A DNA stretch of 64,000 nucleotides from Thalassobius sp. Cn5-15 (lineage in GTDB: Bacteria; Pseudomonadota; Alphaproteobacteria; Rhodobacterales; Rhodobacteraceae). Of this stretch, positions 36,173 through 45,264 are shown in pieces. The position numbers and the translations under genes were made by a program. The notes under the pieces were generated by a model. It searched no databases and was not told the DNA's origin. It worked only from the letters and a program-made list of their open reading frames with translations. The stretch is from NCBI RefSeq assembly GCF_022347685.1, contig NZ_JAKRGF010000004.1, positions 62,001 through 126,000 on the forward strand, written 5' to 3'. Within the stretch, counting starts at the first letter, position 1. Each line of letters starts with the position of its first letter.

Positions 36173-36673
36173 CTAAGGCTTAATAAAAATCGGTGTCCCG
36201 ACCTCAACCATCGCGTAGATCTCTTCGATCTCTTCGTCGGTGACGGCGATGCAGCCGGCGGTCCAGTCTTCTACCCCGTTGCGGAACCGTTTGGGGCGGC
36301 CGTGGATGAAAATGTCGCCGCCCGGATCAACGCCTTCGGCGCGGGCCTCGGCGCGGTCGCGGGCGTTAGGGTAGTTGATGCCCAGTGACAGGTGAAAGCG
36401 GCTTTGTGGGTTGCGGCGGTCGATGAAGTAGAGGCCTTCGGGCGTGCGGCCATCCCCCTCTTTCAGCTTGTCGCCTGTTGGGGCGAAGCCGAGGCTGATA
36501 TCATAGGCTTTCAGCACTCGCTTGTTGTGCAGAAGGTACATCTGACGGCTGTCCTTTTCGACAAGGATCTGCGTGACCTTTGGGCCGGAATATTGTTTGA
36601 GAAACGGATTACTGCTGCAGCTCGACAGCACCAGAAGGGCCACAAGGCCCAGAGCCCATTTGAGTTGTTTCAT
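36173..36673 (-). CDS. L,D-transpeptidase-fold lipoprotein (YafK/DpaA-like)
   Basis: 166 residues. The signal peptide ends in a lipobox (LVLSSC), so it is a predicted lipoprotein. The active region is FIHGRPKRFRNGVEDWTAGCIAV with His and Cys in the usual YkuD arrangement (Thr replacing the usual Ser). The GDGRTPEGLYFIDRRNP block is typical of the YafK-like branch, where the E. coli member DpaA cleaves lipoprotein from peptidoglycan rather than making cross-links; assignment to that function is inference. The upstream gap (36674-36783) has no evident gene. Confidence 0.85.
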   Translation of the reverse strand: MKQLKWALGLVALLVLSSCSSNPFLKQYSGPKVTQILVEKDSRQMYLLHNKRVLKAYDISLGFAPTGDKLKEGDGRTPEGLYFIDRRNPQSRFHLSLGINYPNARDRAEARAEGVDPGGDIFIHGRPKRFRNGVEDWTAGCIAVTDEEIEEIYAMVEVGTPIFIKP

Positions 36674-36783
36674 GCCTGTTCGCCCCAGCGCGGTGAATAG
36701 TGGGATTTCCCATCTTTGAGCGTCACAGTTTAGACCACGCGCGGGCAGGCGCGTAGTCTAAATCAGATAGAATTTACGTGAAC

Positions 36784-38013
36784 TCAGGCCATGCGGCTGA
36801 ATTTTGCCACCAGCTCCACATGCGACGACCAGCGGAATTGGTCGACAACCTGGACCCAGTCCAACTGATAGGGGCCATCGGTCAGGATGCGGGCATCGCG
36901 GGCGAAGGTGACAGGGTTGCAGGAGACAAAGGCAATCACCGGCACGTCAGACTGCGCAAGTTCGCGCACCTGCGCCTCTGCGCCTGCGCGCGGCGGGTCG
37001 ATGACGACAGCGTCGGTCTTGCGCAATTCATCCGGCATCAGGGGGCGGCGGAACAGGTCGCGGGCCTCATGACTGACCTTTTTCAGTCCCTGCGCCTGTC
37101 GCCAGCCGCGATCAAGGGCGGCCATCATTGCCTTCTCCCCCTCGACTGCGTGGACTTCTGCCGTTTTCGCCAAGGGCAGGGCAAAGGTGCCGCATCCGGC
37201 GAAGAGGTCAATCACCTGTTTGGCTTTGCCGACGATTTCCTGCACCGTGGTCAGCAGATCCTGTTCGCCCTCAGGCGTGGCCTGCAAGAAGGCGCCAGCG
37301 GGTGGGGCAACCTGCGCGGCGCCGAACTGTTGCAGGGGTGGTTCACGTTGACCGATCACCTCACCATCCCAGGACAGGCGCGCCAGTTTGTATGCCTCTA
37401 CCTCGGCCGACAGGGCAATGCGCAGTGCCTCATCCAGCGGTTTTCCACCAGAAACGGCCAGATCCAGACCGGTCAGCGACATGGTTGCCAGAACGCTCAA
37501 CTCTCCCTTGCGGCTGCCGCCGATTGTGGCCAGTTTTTCGGCCACGGGCATCGCTTTCATCACCTCGGGGTGCAACAATTGGCAATCGGGCACTTCGACG
37601 ATCACGTCGGATCCTTTGGCGTGGAAACCGGCCATCGCACCTTTCTTTGTACGGCGCACAGACAGGCTGGCGCGGCGGCGGGTTTGCGGCGGGGAGGTCA
37701 GGATAGGGCGCAGCGGCGCCTCCAACCCTTGTGCGCTCAGAGCCTGTTGCACCACGCCCAGTTTCCAGTCGGCAACAAACCCGTCTGAAGCATGCTGCAG
37801 CTGACAGCCGCCGCATGACTTGTAGTGACGGCAATCTGGCGACACGCGGTGGTCAGACGGTGTCGCGATACGGATATCGCACAGCTTCTGCCCATCGATG
37901 CGGCCGCGCACTTCTTCCCCCGGGAGGGTCATCGGAGCGAAGATCGCGCCCTCATCGCTTTGCACAATGCCATCACCCTGATGGCCCAAACGTGTGATCT
38001 GATATGTTTGCAT
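36784..38013 (-). CDS. TrmA/RlmD-family 23S rRNA (uracil-5)-methyltransferase
   Basis: About 409 residues. An N-terminal TRAM-like strand region (MQTYQITRLGHQGDGIVQ) and an Fe-S cluster segment with Cys in SPDCRHYKSCGGCQLQHA precede a SAM-binding domain with QVIDLFAGCGTFALPLA, then IDPPRAGAEAQV and the catalytic FVSCNPVTFARDA. It would methylate C5 of uridine in RNA, probably 23S rRNA; RlmC versus RlmD is not decided by sequence reading alone. ATG 38013 is chosen over 38046. It is 48 bases downstream of the ABC exporter gene. Confidence 0.88.
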   Translation of the reverse strand: MQTYQITRLGHQGDGIVQSDEGAIFAPMTLPGEEVRGRIDGQKLCDIRIATPSDHRVSPDCRHYKSCGGCQLQHASDGFVADWKLGVVQQALSAQGLEAPLRPILTSPPQTRRRASLSVRRTKKGAMAGFHAKGSDVIVEVPDCQLLHPEVMKAMPVAEKLATIGGSRKGELSVLATMSLTGLDLAVSGGKPLDEALRIALSAEVEAYKLARLSWDGEVIGQREPPLQQFGAAQVAPPAGAFLQATPEGEQDLLTTVQEIVGKAKQVIDLFAGCGTFALPLAKTAEVHAVEGEKAMMAALDRGWRQAQGLKKVSHEARDLFRRPLMPDELRKTDAVVIDPPRAGAEAQVRELAQSDVPVIAFVSCNPVTFARDARILTDGPYQLDWVQVVDQFRWSSHVELVAKFSRMA

Positions 38014-38061
38014 GGGCGCCTGATAGCCAAAGCGCCCAAGTTTCACTAGTGCTAAATGCGT

Positions 38062-39924
38062 TTATGCTGCGGCTTCTGGCTGACCTGCATTCTCATCCGC
38101 GCCGATAAATCCACCGGATTGACGGTCCCAGTAACGCGCATAAAGGCCATGTGCTGCCAGCAGATCGTCATGACTGCCCTGTTCGACAATGCGACCCTGA
38201 TCCATCACGATGATGCGGTCCATCTTGGCAATGGTGGACAGGCGGTGGGCGATTGCCAGTACAGTCTTGCCCTCCATCACCCGTTCCAGTGCGGTTTGAA
38301 TGGCGGCTTCGACCTCACTGTCCAGTGCTGATGTCGCCTCATCCAGCACAAGGATCGGTGCGTCCTTCAGGATGGCGCGGGCCAGCGCGATTCGTTGACG
38401 TTGTCCGCCTGACAGCTTCACACCGCGTTCCCCCAGATGAGCGTTATAGCCTTCACGCCCTTCACTATCGCGCAAAGCACAGACAAATTCATGTGCCTCG
38501 GCTTGCGTCGCGGCGTGGATCAGTGCGGCCTCATCCGCGTCCGGACGACCGTAGCGGATATTGTCACGCGCCGATCGGTTGAACATCGCGGTTTCCTGCG
38601 TGACCATGCCGATCTGACGGCGCAGGCTTTCCTGCGTTACGCTGCGCAAATCCTGTCCGTCGATGCGGATCTCGCCGCCTTCAGCCTCATATAGTCGCAG
38701 CAGGAGGGAGACGAGCGTAGATTTCCCTGCGCCAGAGGCACCGACAATGCCGAGCTTCTCGCCGGGTTTGATGGTGAGGGAGATATCGCTTACCCCGCCC
38801 ACATCGCGGCCATAGGCGAATGTGACCTGATCCAGAGTGATCTCGCCGCCACGCACCTCAAGAGCGCGGGCATCTGACGCATCCTCCAGCCGGTTGCGGC
38901 GGGTCAGGGTTTTTACACCATCCTCCACCTCGCCGATGCTGGAATAGATCCCCATCAGGGCAAAGCTGAACCAGCCGGTCATCTGCGACAGACGCAGCGA
39001 TACCGCACCAGCGGCCACAATATCACCGGGGCTAGCCTGCCCCAGCGTCCAGAAATACAGCGCCGCACCGACAAGGCCGAGGGGGAGGAGGCCCCCCACC
39101 AGCATCAGTACCGTACGAAACGCTGCAGAGGTGGCGCCAAAGGCCAGCCCGATGTCACGGAACCGGCGCATCTGATCCAGCGCCGCGCGATCTTCGTGAT
39201 CGGCGTGGGCAAACAGCTTCACCGTTTTGATATTGGTGATCGTGTCCACCACTTGTCCGGTGACGCCCGCACGGGCACCAGCCCGCGCCTTTGACCGCAC
39301 CCGAACACGCGGCAGGAAATAGCGCAGCACGCCGACATAGGCCGCAAACCACAGGGCAAAGATTCCCGCCATCCGCCAGTCAATCGCCATCAGCAGTACC
39401 ATGCTGCCCACCGCCGCCGCTGCGGCAAAGGCGACCACGTGGATCACCTCATTCACTGCTTGGGTCAGGGCGCTGGCGGTTTGCATTTGTTTCTGGGCAA
39501 TGCGTCCGGCAAAATCACTGTCAAAAAAATCGACCGATTGACCCATCGTCCAGCGATGCAGTCGGGACAGCACCAGCGGGTTCAGGTTCGGCCCGACGAT
39601 ATAGCCCGTGGTCAGCGCCGACAGCCCCTGAAACACCGGCCGCACGAGGACGAAGAAGAAAACTGCCGCGATCAGCAACGCCGCGTTGGCGTCCAGATAG
39701 CCTGCCACCGCGCCTTGGGCCGCCGAATCGACCACGCGGCCCAGAATGTAGGCGGTCGTTGCCTCCAACGCGCCGCCAAGGCTGGCGAGGACAAAGGCCA
39801 GAAAAAGCACCGGCCCGGTGCCTCGCAGCGCCCACCGCACGAATGGGACAGAGGCCGTCGGCGGCGGGCTGTCCGCGGGTTTGAAGGGGTCAATCAGGTT
39901 GAGGTGTTTCAGAAAACCGGACAT
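38062..39924 (-). CDS. ABC-type exporter (fused membrane and ATPase domains)
   Basis: 620 residues: about 300 residues of transmembrane domain (six hydrophobic segments) and a C-terminal ATPase with Walker A GASGAGKSTLVS, Q-loop MVTQETAMFN, signature LSGGQRQRIALARAI, Walker B ILVLDEATSALDSE and the switch IAHRLSTI. It is a half-transporter of the MsbA/multidrug type and would homodimerise. Substrate unknown; no lipid or drug cluster is adjacent. It lies between the RNA methyltransferase and the CCA-adding enzyme on the same strand. Confidence 0.93.
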   Translation of the reverse strand: MSGFLKHLNLIDPFKPADSPPPTASVPFVRWALRGTGPVLFLAFVLASLGGALEATTAYILGRVVDSAAQGAVAGYLDANAALLIAAVFFFVLVRPVFQGLSALTTGYIVGPNLNPLVLSRLHRWTMGQSVDFFDSDFAGRIAQKQMQTASALTQAVNEVIHVVAFAAAAAVGSMVLLMAIDWRMAGIFALWFAAYVGVLRYFLPRVRVRSKARAGARAGVTGQVVDTITNIKTVKLFAHADHEDRAALDQMRRFRDIGLAFGATSAAFRTVLMLVGGLLPLGLVGAALYFWTLGQASPGDIVAAGAVSLRLSQMTGWFSFALMGIYSSIGEVEDGVKTLTRRNRLEDASDARALEVRGGEITLDQVTFAYGRDVGGVSDISLTIKPGEKLGIVGASGAGKSTLVSLLLRLYEAEGGEIRIDGQDLRSVTQESLRRQIGMVTQETAMFNRSARDNIRYGRPDADEAALIHAATQAEAHEFVCALRDSEGREGYNAHLGERGVKLSGGQRQRIALARAILKDAPILVLDEATSALDSEVEAAIQTALERVMEGKTVLAIAHRLSTIAKMDRIIVMDQGRIVEQGSHDDLLAAHGLYARYWDRQSGGFIGADENAGQPEAAA

Positions 39925-40048
39925 TGGGCGCCTTAACGAGTGTGGGATGTAAACGGTTTAGCACCCTGGCGGTTTGGCTGGGGTCTGAAAACGGCGTTTC
40001 GATAGGGTTTACAGATAGCAGTACCCGAAATTTAGCAAGGCTTCGGTG

Positions 40049-41221
40049 TTAGCTTGCGTCAATTAGCGTCGCGCGGTCAGCGGTGAAATCGGATGCGATC
40101 CACAGGGCCTCCAACCGACGCAGGGCATCGCCGAGGGCACGGCCGTGGAAACGACCGGGGAAGGTTTCCATCAGATCAGCAGCTCTCACCGGGAACGTGG
40201 CCGCAGCGCCGTGATCCACAGCGGCGAAACTGCCGGGCATCAGGGGCATTTCCAACATCGCCGAGCGTAGCAGCAAGATACCGCGCGCCATGTCTGCCCC
40301 ATGACGATAGCCCAGTTCACCCGCGCCCTCAGTGGTGCCGATATGATCGCGGTAGATCGCCAGCCGCTTGCGCTGTTCATTGGACAGACGCAGACCACGG
40401 CCATCCTCCTGCCCGCCCAGCGCGGCTAGACGGCGAATACCGTCGGGGGCCATGTCTGTTTGCTGTTCCAGATGCACCAAAGGCGCCAGCGCACGATCGT
40501 CCACACCCTCCAACACCATCGCCAGCACACCGCATTGGCGCATCGCGGCAACAGCTTGTTCAGGTACAGGCGCGGACAGCAACTTGATCAGTTCTGAGCC
40601 CACGCGTTCGCGGGATAACGTCTCTATTCCAGCCAAATTCGTGGCAATTGCAGAGAGCGCGTCAGGGTCTAAACCCTCTGCCGCGTCGCCGTACCAAGCG
40701 TGAAAGCGGAAGTATCGCAGAATGCGCAGGTAATCCTCGCGGATGCGCTGGGCGGGATCGTTGATAAACCGGAACCGCCGTGCCGCCAGATCATCCAGCC
40801 CCTGACCTAGTGGATCCACCACCACGCCCGCAGCATCGCAGTAAAGCGCGTTCATGGTGAAATCGCGCCGCTCTGCATCTTCGACCATCGTGTCGGCAAA
40901 GGCGACCACGGCACGGCGGCCATCGGTTTCGACGTCTTTGCGATAGGTGGTAATCTCATGCGGGATGCGACCGCTGATCACCGTGATGGTGCCATGATCA
41001 ACACCGGTAGGCACGGCGGTCAGCCCCGACGCCTCTGCCAGTTCCATCACCCGTTCCGGCAGCGCATCGGTGGAGATGTCCAGATCGCTGACTGGCGCGC
41101 CCAACAGGGCGTTGCGCACGCACCCACCGACAAAATGCGCTTGGTGGCCCGCGTCTGTCAGCATCGCGCAAACGGCCTGCGTCTGAGGCTGCGTCAGCCA
41201 ATCGCCATCAACCTTAACCAT
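40049..41221 (-). CDS. CCA tRNA nucleotidyltransferase (poly(A) polymerase family)
   Basis: 390 residues. The catalytic nucleotidyltransferase core shows FVGGCVRNALLGAPVSDLDISTDALPERV with the metal-binding DLD, then TGVDHGTITV and DFTMNALYCDAAG; the neck segment IREDYLRILRYFRFHAWYG is typical of class II CCA-adding enzymes. It adds or repairs the 3' CCA of tRNAs. ATG 41221 (MVKVDGDWL) starts 16 bases after the preceding Nudix stop, so cotranscription is likely. The longer frame to 41614 lacks family similarity. Confidence 0.93.
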   Translation of the reverse strand: MVKVDGDWLTQPQTQAVCAMLTDAGHQAHFVGGCVRNALLGAPVSDLDISTDALPERVMELAEASGLTAVPTGVDHGTITVISGRIPHEITTYRKDVETDGRRAVVAFADTMVEDAERRDFTMNALYCDAAGVVVDPLGQGLDDLAARRFRFINDPAQRIREDYLRILRYFRFHAWYGDAAEGLDPDALSAIATNLAGIETLSRERVGSELIKLLSAPVPEQAVAAMRQCGVLAMVLEGVDDRALAPLVHLEQQTDMAPDGIRRLAALGGQEDGRGLRLSNEQRKRLAIYRDHIGTTEGAGELGYRHGADMARGILLLRSAMLEMPLMPGSFAAVDHGAAATFPVRAADLMETFPGRFHGRALGDALRRLEALWIASDFTADRATLIDAS

Positions 41222-41237
41222 ACACCTGCACCATCTG

Positions 41238-41864
41238 TTAATCCGCCATCCGTTCTGCCAGCCCGCGCAGCATTCGCGCGGTGGCGCCCCAGATGTAATA
41301 GGGTCCCCACGGGACAGTGAAATAGGGGCGTGGCTTGCCTGCCCAGATGCGTTGCTGGACCACATAATTCGCCGGATCGGCCAGATGGGACAGCGGCACC
41401 TCAAACACCTCTTCGACCTCACCGGGTTCGGGTTTGGCGACAAAATCGGCACTAATCCGGCCCAAAATGGGGGTAACGGTGAAGCTGGTGACGGTTTCAT
41501 GCGGTGGCAGTTGTCCGAACACCTCGACCTGATCAGCGTGCAGGCCGACCTCTTCCCACGCTTCGCGCAGGGCGGTGGCGGTGACGTCTGCGTCGCTTTC
41601 GTCCACCTTGCCACCTGGGAAGGCGATCTGCCCCGGGTGGTGTTTCAGCCGCGACGACCGTTTGGTCAACACCACATGTGGCCCATGCCCGCGATCAATA
41701 AAGCCCACCAAAACGGCCGCAGGGCGCAGTGTGCGCCCCGCTGGCAAGATCAAATCGGGATTCAGGTCGAAATCCGAAGTGTCAGCGCCGGATCGGTCCA
41801 GCGCCGTCACCACAGTATTCATCAACCCCGTGTGAAGGGGATCAGCTTTCTGACTGTCCTGCAT
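41238..41864 (-). CDS. NudL-type Nudix hydrolase (putative CoA diphosphatase)
   Basis: About 208 residues. The NudL signature LTKRSSRLKHHPGQIAFPGG precedes the Nudix box (GGKVDESDADVTATALREAWEEVG), and EVFEVPLSHLADPANY follows, all features of CoA diphosphatases that recycle coenzyme A. The start is uncertain: ATG 41864 has AGGA at about four bases and overlaps hslO by 23 bases, ATG 41876 lies further upstream, and ATG 41822 would avoid overlap. It is between hslO and the CCA-adding enzyme. Confidence 0.88.
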   Translation of the reverse strand: MQDSQKADPLHTGLMNTVVTALDRSGADTSDFDLNPDLILPAGRTLRPAAVLVGFIDRGHGPHVVLTKRSSRLKHHPGQIAFPGGKVDESDADVTATALREAWEEVGLHADQVEVFGQLPPHETVTSFTVTPILGRISADFVAKPEPGEVEEVFEVPLSHLADPANYVVQQRIWAGKPRPYFTVPWGPYYIWGATARMLRGLAERMAD

Positions 41865-42861
41865 GCGGTCCTGCATCTTGCGTCTTTTCTGCGTCAAACC
41901 CGACGGTGGTTGGATCCAGATCGTAATGCGCCCCGCAAAATTGGCAATCCGCTGTGACGCGGCCATCCTCTGTGGTCATCGTTTCGATGTCCTTGGCGGA
42001 ATAGATCGACAGCGACTGGCGCACGCGATCCTCTGAACAGGTGCAGCCGAAGGTGATCGGTTGCACATCATACACGCGCGGCTGTTCTTCGTGAAACAGA
42101 CGGGTCAGCAGAGTGGTTGAAGTGACCTGTGGGCCTATTAGCTCCAGCTCTTCAACGGAATCCAGCAGGATGTTCACGCGGTTCCAGTTTTCACCGTCGT
42201 CACCATCCACCAGATCGCGGGCATGTAGCAGGCCATCGTCGCCGGTGGCCTCCTCGCCTTTGGCGAAAGGCGAGGCCTTCGGCATGTGTTGCAGCATCAC
42301 GCCGCCAGCGCGCCAGTGCTCGCCAACGCCCGGTTCAATCGACTGACCGAAGGACAGCTGAAACCGTGTCGGCAGTTGTTCAGATTGGGCAAAATACGCT
42401 TCGGCGCATTCGGACAGGGATTTTCCTGCCAGCGGTGTCAGGCCCTGATAGGGGGTCATGTTCTGGCCCTGATCGATCATGATGGCAAAGTAACCCTTGC
42501 CCAGTTGATCAAACGGTGCTGCGTCGGTCAGGCGGTCGGGATCATAACTGGCGTAGGCGCGGATGCGGGCCGGTTCGCCTTCATCCGTTGGGCCGTAATA
42601 GTCGGTGGCGATCATCCGTACCGGACCGTCGGACTGCACCTGCAGCGACAGTTTCCAGCGTAGTTTCACCGTCTGACCGATGAGTGCAGTCAGTAGCGCC
42701 ATTTCCGCCACCAGCGCCTCTACCACGGTGGGGTAGTTGTGCTGTTTCAATACGTTGCTCAACACACCATCCAGCCGCGCAACACGGCCACGAATATCAG
42801 AGTTGTCCAACTGGAACGGCAGTACAGTGTCGTCCCAAGCGAGTTTCGATCCAAGGGTCAT
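41842..42861 (-). CDS. hslO: Hsp33 redox-regulated chaperonin
   Basis: 339 residues. The C-terminal redox switch has the CxC...CxxC zinc-binding pattern (FGCTCSEDRVRQSL and DCQFCGAHYDLD). The core includes LLTALIGQTVKLRWKLSLQVQSDGPVRMI and PVTDYYGP-like family sequence (IATDYYGPT). It is activated by disulfide formation and unfolding under oxidative or heat stress and holds denatured proteins. Start ATG 42861 (MTLGSKLAWDDTV). Its 3' end overlaps the NudL-type gene. Divergent from the Nudix gene at 43083 across about 220 bases. Confidence 0.95.
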   Translation of the reverse strand: MTLGSKLAWDDTVLPFQLDNSDIRGRVARLDGVLSNVLKQHNYPTVVEALVAEMALLTALIGQTVKLRWKLSLQVQSDGPVRMIATDYYGPTDEGEPARIRAYASYDPDRLTDAAPFDQLGKGYFAIMIDQGQNMTPYQGLTPLAGKSLSECAEAYFAQSEQLPTRFQLSFGQSIEPGVGEHWRAGGVMLQHMPKASPFAKGEEATGDDGLLHARDLVDGDDGENWNRVNILLDSVEELELIGPQVTSTTLLTRLFHEEQPRVYDVQPITFGCTCSEDRVRQSLSIYSAKDIETMTTEDGRVTADCQFCGAHYDLDPTTVGFDAEKTQDAGPHAGQSES

Positions 42862-43082
42862 GGGGTTTCCTTATGCGCCGTCGCTTGGCATAGAGGGAGG
42901 ACAAGCTGAACGACAGTCTGTGGCAAGGGTATTTCTCAGGCGGTAGCCCTGATTTTGGCACATGGCATACAGGCTGAATATAGGCAGGACAAGCGTCAGT
43001 CCAAGGGGCTACGGGCCTGTAACGATAGTGGAACGGCGTATATGGGGTTGAAAGCAAGGCAACAAGCAGGGGGCATCAGCAG

Positions 43083-43517
43083 ATGATCCGACGGTTCGGG
43101 CAAGTACCAAGATCTGACAAACGCTATAAAATTCGCCCTGGCGCCTATGTGATCCTGCCGCGCGGACGCGACATGTTGGTCACCTTTCAGGAAGAGCCGA
43201 CACCGGAATATCAATTGCCCGGAGGCGGTGTGGATGCAGGGGAATCATCCCTTGTGGCGCTACACCGTGAGGCGTTTGAGGAAACTGGTTGGTCGATTGC
43301 CTATCCCCGTCGTCTGGGTGCCTTTCGCCGCTATACATTCATGCCGGAATATGACCTCTGGGCAGAGAAGGTCTGCACCATCTATATTGCCCATCCTGTG
43401 CGTCAGATTTGTGCGCCATTGGAGGAGGGTCATAGTGCGCACTGGCTGCCTATTGAAGCCGCAGCGGAGTTGTTGGGCAACGAGGGCGACCGCCACTTTG
43501 TGCAAAAATTGCTGTGA
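43083..43517 (+). CDS. Nudix hydrolase, substrate unknown
   Basis: 144 residues. The Nudix box (GGGVDAGESSLVALHREAFEETGW, read as Gx5Ex7REUxEExGU) is complete. The rest has no clear subfamily match, although the YKIRPGAYVILPRGRDMLV start and the IEAAAELLGNEGDRHFVQKLL end are typical of general NUDIX proteins. Candidate substrates include nucleoside diphosphate derivatives, but none is indicated. It is 66 bases upstream of the HPt-like gene and in the same direction. Confidence 0.83.
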   Translation: MIRRFGQVPRSDKRYKIRPGAYVILPRGRDMLVTFQEEPTPEYQLPGGGVDAGESSLVALHREAFEETGWSIAYPRRLGAFRRYTFMPEYDLWAEKVCTIYIAHPVRQICAPLEEGHSAHWLPIEAAAELLGNEGDRHFVQKLL

Positions 43518-43583
43518 TCGGGCTACATTCATCCTTCGTTAAGCCGTTTCTGACAGCATTGCGTTAAAGGTATGAGGTGTATG

Positions 43584-43934
43584 ATGATCAATTGGGACCA
43601 TATTCAGGAGTTGCACCACCAGTTGGGGCCGTTTGATTTTGCCACGGTGGTGGAACAACTGATTGACGAAATGCACAGCGTGACAGGCCGTCTGCACACA
43701 CCCGATCCGCTGACGCTTGAAAATGACGTCCACCGGCTGAAGGCCTGCGCAACTACGCTGGGTTTTGATGACCTTAGTGCCAAGTGTCGCGAGGTGCAGC
43801 GTCAGCTGGATCTGCATCAGGATTTGCTGGCGCGTGACGCAACACCACCGCAAGCGATGTCTGCACTGCTCAGCTGTTGTGACCGTTCGGTCGCCATATT
43901 TGATGGCGAGGTATCAGGCCGTCTGGCGGCCTGA
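43584..43934 (+). CDS. HPt (histidine phosphotransfer)-like protein
   Basis: 116 residues, helical. The sequence VHRLKACATTLGFDDLSAKCREVQ (about residues 46-70) matches the HPt motif, usually HxLKGSAxxLG: the phospho-accepting His is present and followed by LK, although the usual Gly is Ala. Flanking helices (FATVVEQLIDEM, RQLDLHQDLLA) would complete the four-helix bundle. No histidine kinase or response regulator is adjacent, so it is an orphan phosphorelay candidate. ATG 43584 is preferred: GAGGT at 43573-43577 is six bases upstream. ATG 43572 gives a longer form. Confidence 0.75.
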   Translation: MINWDHIQELHHQLGPFDFATVVEQLIDEMHSVTGRLHTPDPLTLENDVHRLKACATTLGFDDLSAKCREVQRQLDLHQDLLARDATPPQAMSALLSCCDRSVAIFDGEVSGRLAA

Positions 43935-43949
43935 CACAACTGGCCGCGA

Positions 43950-45197
43950 TCAGATCACAAATTCCGCGATGCTTTCATTTTCTGTGATATCGGAATAGAG
44001 GAAGTCGCTGGCATCCAAGCGGGCAAAGAGAGCCTCAAAGTTTGCAGCCGTAGAGGTTTCGATGCCGATCAGCACCGACCCGAAGTTACGGGCGCTTTTC
44101 TTCATATACTCAAACCGGGCGATGTTATCGTCAGGGCCAAGGATATTGAGGAAGTCTTTCAGCGCGCCAGGCCGCTGGGGCAGGCGCAGGATCAGGTATT
44201 TCTTGACCCCGGTGTAGCGCTGGGCGCGTTCTTTCACTTCTGGCAAGCGTTCGAAATCAAAATTCCCACCAGAGGTGACGCAGACCACGGTTTTGCCGCG
44301 GATGTCCGCTGTCAGATCCTGCAGGGCATCGACAGACAGGGCGCCGGCGGGTTCCAGCACGATGCCCTCTAGATTCAGCATTTCCAGAATCGTGGTGCAA
44401 ATTCGATCCTCTGGTGCGTCCAGCATTTTGGCAGGATCGGTGCCTTGCAGGACCTCAAAGGGATGTTTGCCGATCTGCGCCACGGCGGCGCCATCGACGA
44501 AACTGTCCACACCATCCAGTTTCACTGGCTCGCCTGCCGCCAAGGCGGCGCGCAGGCTTTGCCCGCCGGTAGGCTCTACAAACCGCAGGTCGGTGCCTGG
44601 TGCAACCTCATCCATGTAGCGGGTCACCCCCGCCGATAGACCACCACCGCCCACAGGCAGCACGACCATATCCGGTACGCGGCCCAGCTGTGCGGTCATC
44701 TCAGCCGCCACGCTGGCCTGTCCTTCGATCACGTCCAGATCGTCAAAAGGCGACAGGAAATAGCCCCCCGCCTCGGCGCAATAGGCCTGCGCGGCCTCAA
44801 GGCAGGCGTCGAAATAGTCGCCAACCAGACGAATTTCGACACTATCCCCGCCAAACATACGGGTTTTGTCGATCTTTTGCTGCGGTGTCGTCACCGGCAT
44901 AAAGATCACGCCTTTGACGCCAAAATGCCGGCTGACATAGGCCACCCCCTGCGCGTGGTTGCCTGCGGAGGCGCAAACAAATACTTCCAGCGCCGGATCG
45001 CGCGCCAAAGCTTTGCCCATCGCGTTCAGCGCGCCACGGATCTTGTAGCTGCGCACAGGGCTCAGGTCTTCGCGTTTCAGCCAGATATCCGCGCCGTATT
45101 TCGACGACAGATGGTCATTGCGTTGAAGTGGCGTGGCGGGAAACAAGGCCCGCATCTGCTGCTCGGCCACGCGGGCCTTTTTCAGAAAATCGCTCAT
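43950..45197 (-). CDS. ilvA: Threonine dehydratase
   Basis: About 415 residues. The PLP lysine is in SPVRSYKIRGALNAMG, with the catalytic neighbours VFVCASAGNHAQGVA and VVLPVGGGGLSAGVTRY, and a C-terminal ACT-like segment (LRLPQRPGALKDFLNILGPDDNIARFEYMKKS) present in the biosynthetic enzyme. It converts threonine to 2-oxobutanoate, the first step in isoleucine synthesis, and is inhibited by isoleucine. ATG 45197 (MSDFLKKARVA) is used instead of the longer frame to 45299. Its 3' end converges with the HPt-like gene, 15 bases apart. Confidence 0.95.
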   Translation of the reverse strand: MSDFLKKARVAEQQMRALFPATPLQRNDHLSSKYGADIWLKREDLSPVRSYKIRGALNAMGKALARDPALEVFVCASAGNHAQGVAYVSRHFGVKGVIFMPVTTPQQKIDKTRMFGGDSVEIRLVGDYFDACLEAAQAYCAEAGGYFLSPFDDLDVIEGQASVAAEMTAQLGRVPDMVVLPVGGGGLSAGVTRYMDEVAPGTDLRFVEPTGGQSLRAALAAGEPVKLDGVDSFVDGAAVAQIGKHPFEVLQGTDPAKMLDAPEDRICTTILEMLNLEGIVLEPAGALSVDALQDLTADIRGKTVVCVTSGGNFDFERLPEVKERAQRYTGVKKYLILRLPQRPGALKDFLNILGPDDNIARFEYMKKSARNFGSVLIGIETSTAANFEALFARLDASDFLYSDITENESIAEFVI

Positions 45198-45264
45198 ACG
45201 CCTATCTTGAAACAGCCTTGCCGCAAAGGCAAGCGGTTTGGGCCATGTGTGCCCAAGTATACAC

